Part shown: piece after piece, positions 63,915 through 64,000 of the stretch
How the letters are laid out: every line of letters starts with the position of its first letter
Position numbering within the stretch: position 1 is the stretch's first letter
Translations under genes and position numbers: made by a program
Notes under the pieces: model-generated
The model's input: only the letters and a program-made list of their open reading frames with translations
Databases searched by the model: none
Told to the model about the DNA's origin: nothing
DNA from: Cyanobium sp. CH-040
GTDB lineage: Bacteria > Cyanobacteriota > Cyanobacteriia > PCC-6307 > Cyanobiaceae
Reading direction: 5' to 3'
DNA length: 64,000 bases
NCBI RefSeq assembly: GCF_024346135.1
Contig: NZ_JAGQCJ010000016.1
Location: 1 to 64,000, forward strand

Positions 63915-64000
63915 GGCGTCCCTTCCAGCCCCTGGTTCTGGCGGTCGTCGCCCTGGCTGCGATCGGCCTGGGCAGCCTGGGCTGGCTGGCGCGTGAGGGC
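63911..64000 (+). CDS. Start of a membrane or exported protein, cut by the window end
   Basis: The first 30 codons encode MRRPFQPLVLAVVALAAIGL and GSLGWLAREG, a signal peptide or membrane anchor. The ATG overlaps the stop of the M61 gene (ATGA), so the two form one unit. The rest of the protein lies beyond the window, so no function is given. Confidence 0.7.
   Translation, partial: MRRPFQPLVLAVVALAAIGLGSLGWLAREG

Overview
This 64-kb window looks like the chromosome of a high-GC picocyanobacterium of the Cyanobium / freshwater Synechococcus type. The evidence is the oxygenic photosynthesis genes (petN, psaK, a high-light-inducible protein, psb29/thf1), several families largely confined to cyanobacteria (DUF1830, DUF2499, DUF3110, DUF3593, a Ycf35-like protein), the dnaK3-dnaJ3 pair, and dense, very GC-rich coding with many 1-4 base start/stop overlaps. 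No CRISPR array, prophage or rRNA operon was seen. Family names rest on motif recognition by eye; no database search was possible.

Region 1 (1-5.2 kb) is an accessory island. It opens with the tail of an IS3-family transposase and runs to the 3' end of selO. It holds two different hicBA toxin-antitoxin modules, a Uma2-type nuclease, a two-gene cassette of unknown function (a coiled-coil protein plus a small Rho-N/SAP-like protein), a decayed MntA/HepT toxin-antitoxin pair, and a membrane-protein gene of foreign appearance. Between them lie five remnants of the C-terminal DUF3427 domain normally found at the end of DEAD/DEAH helicases. This is the most unusual part of the window.

Region 2 (5.2-10.1 kb) carries selO (protein AMPylase), a secreted protein of unknown function, an exported choloylglycine-hydrolase-like enzyme, an Hli protein, an alpha/beta hydrolase and a small membrane protein. 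Region 3 (10.2-14.2 kb) is a cyanate uptake and degradation operon (ABC transporter cynABD plus cyanase cynS) behind a promoter that fits the NtcA class II layout exactly; it would release ammonium from cyanate under nitrogen limitation.

Region 4 (14.2-31.7 kb) is core: recQ, an orphan sugar-type permease, purK followed by a probable 6S RNA, clpS, petN, cofH, psb29/thf1, clpP, ftsH, a MacB-like permease, pyruvate kinase, a MazG-like pyrophosphohydrolase, a YggT protein and scpB. Region 5 (31.7-43.7 kb) has ilvA, dxs, psaK, DUF2499/DUF3593, a three-gene ABC-2 exporter, thpR, csaB, a quinone oxidoreductase, a Tat-exported peroxiredoxin and rpmB. Region 6 (43.7-64 kb) has htpG, two ferredoxins, hisZ, an inositol-monophosphatase-type enzyme, tRNA-Ser(GGA), pstCAB with a Pho-box-like element, dnaK3-dnaJ3, murQ, mtnP, a cyclophilin, ribBA, argC, purN, a Ycf35-like gene and an M61 peptidase, and runs off the end inside a further gene.

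Apart from the fragment-filled stretches of the island, no gene-free gap exceeds 300 bases.
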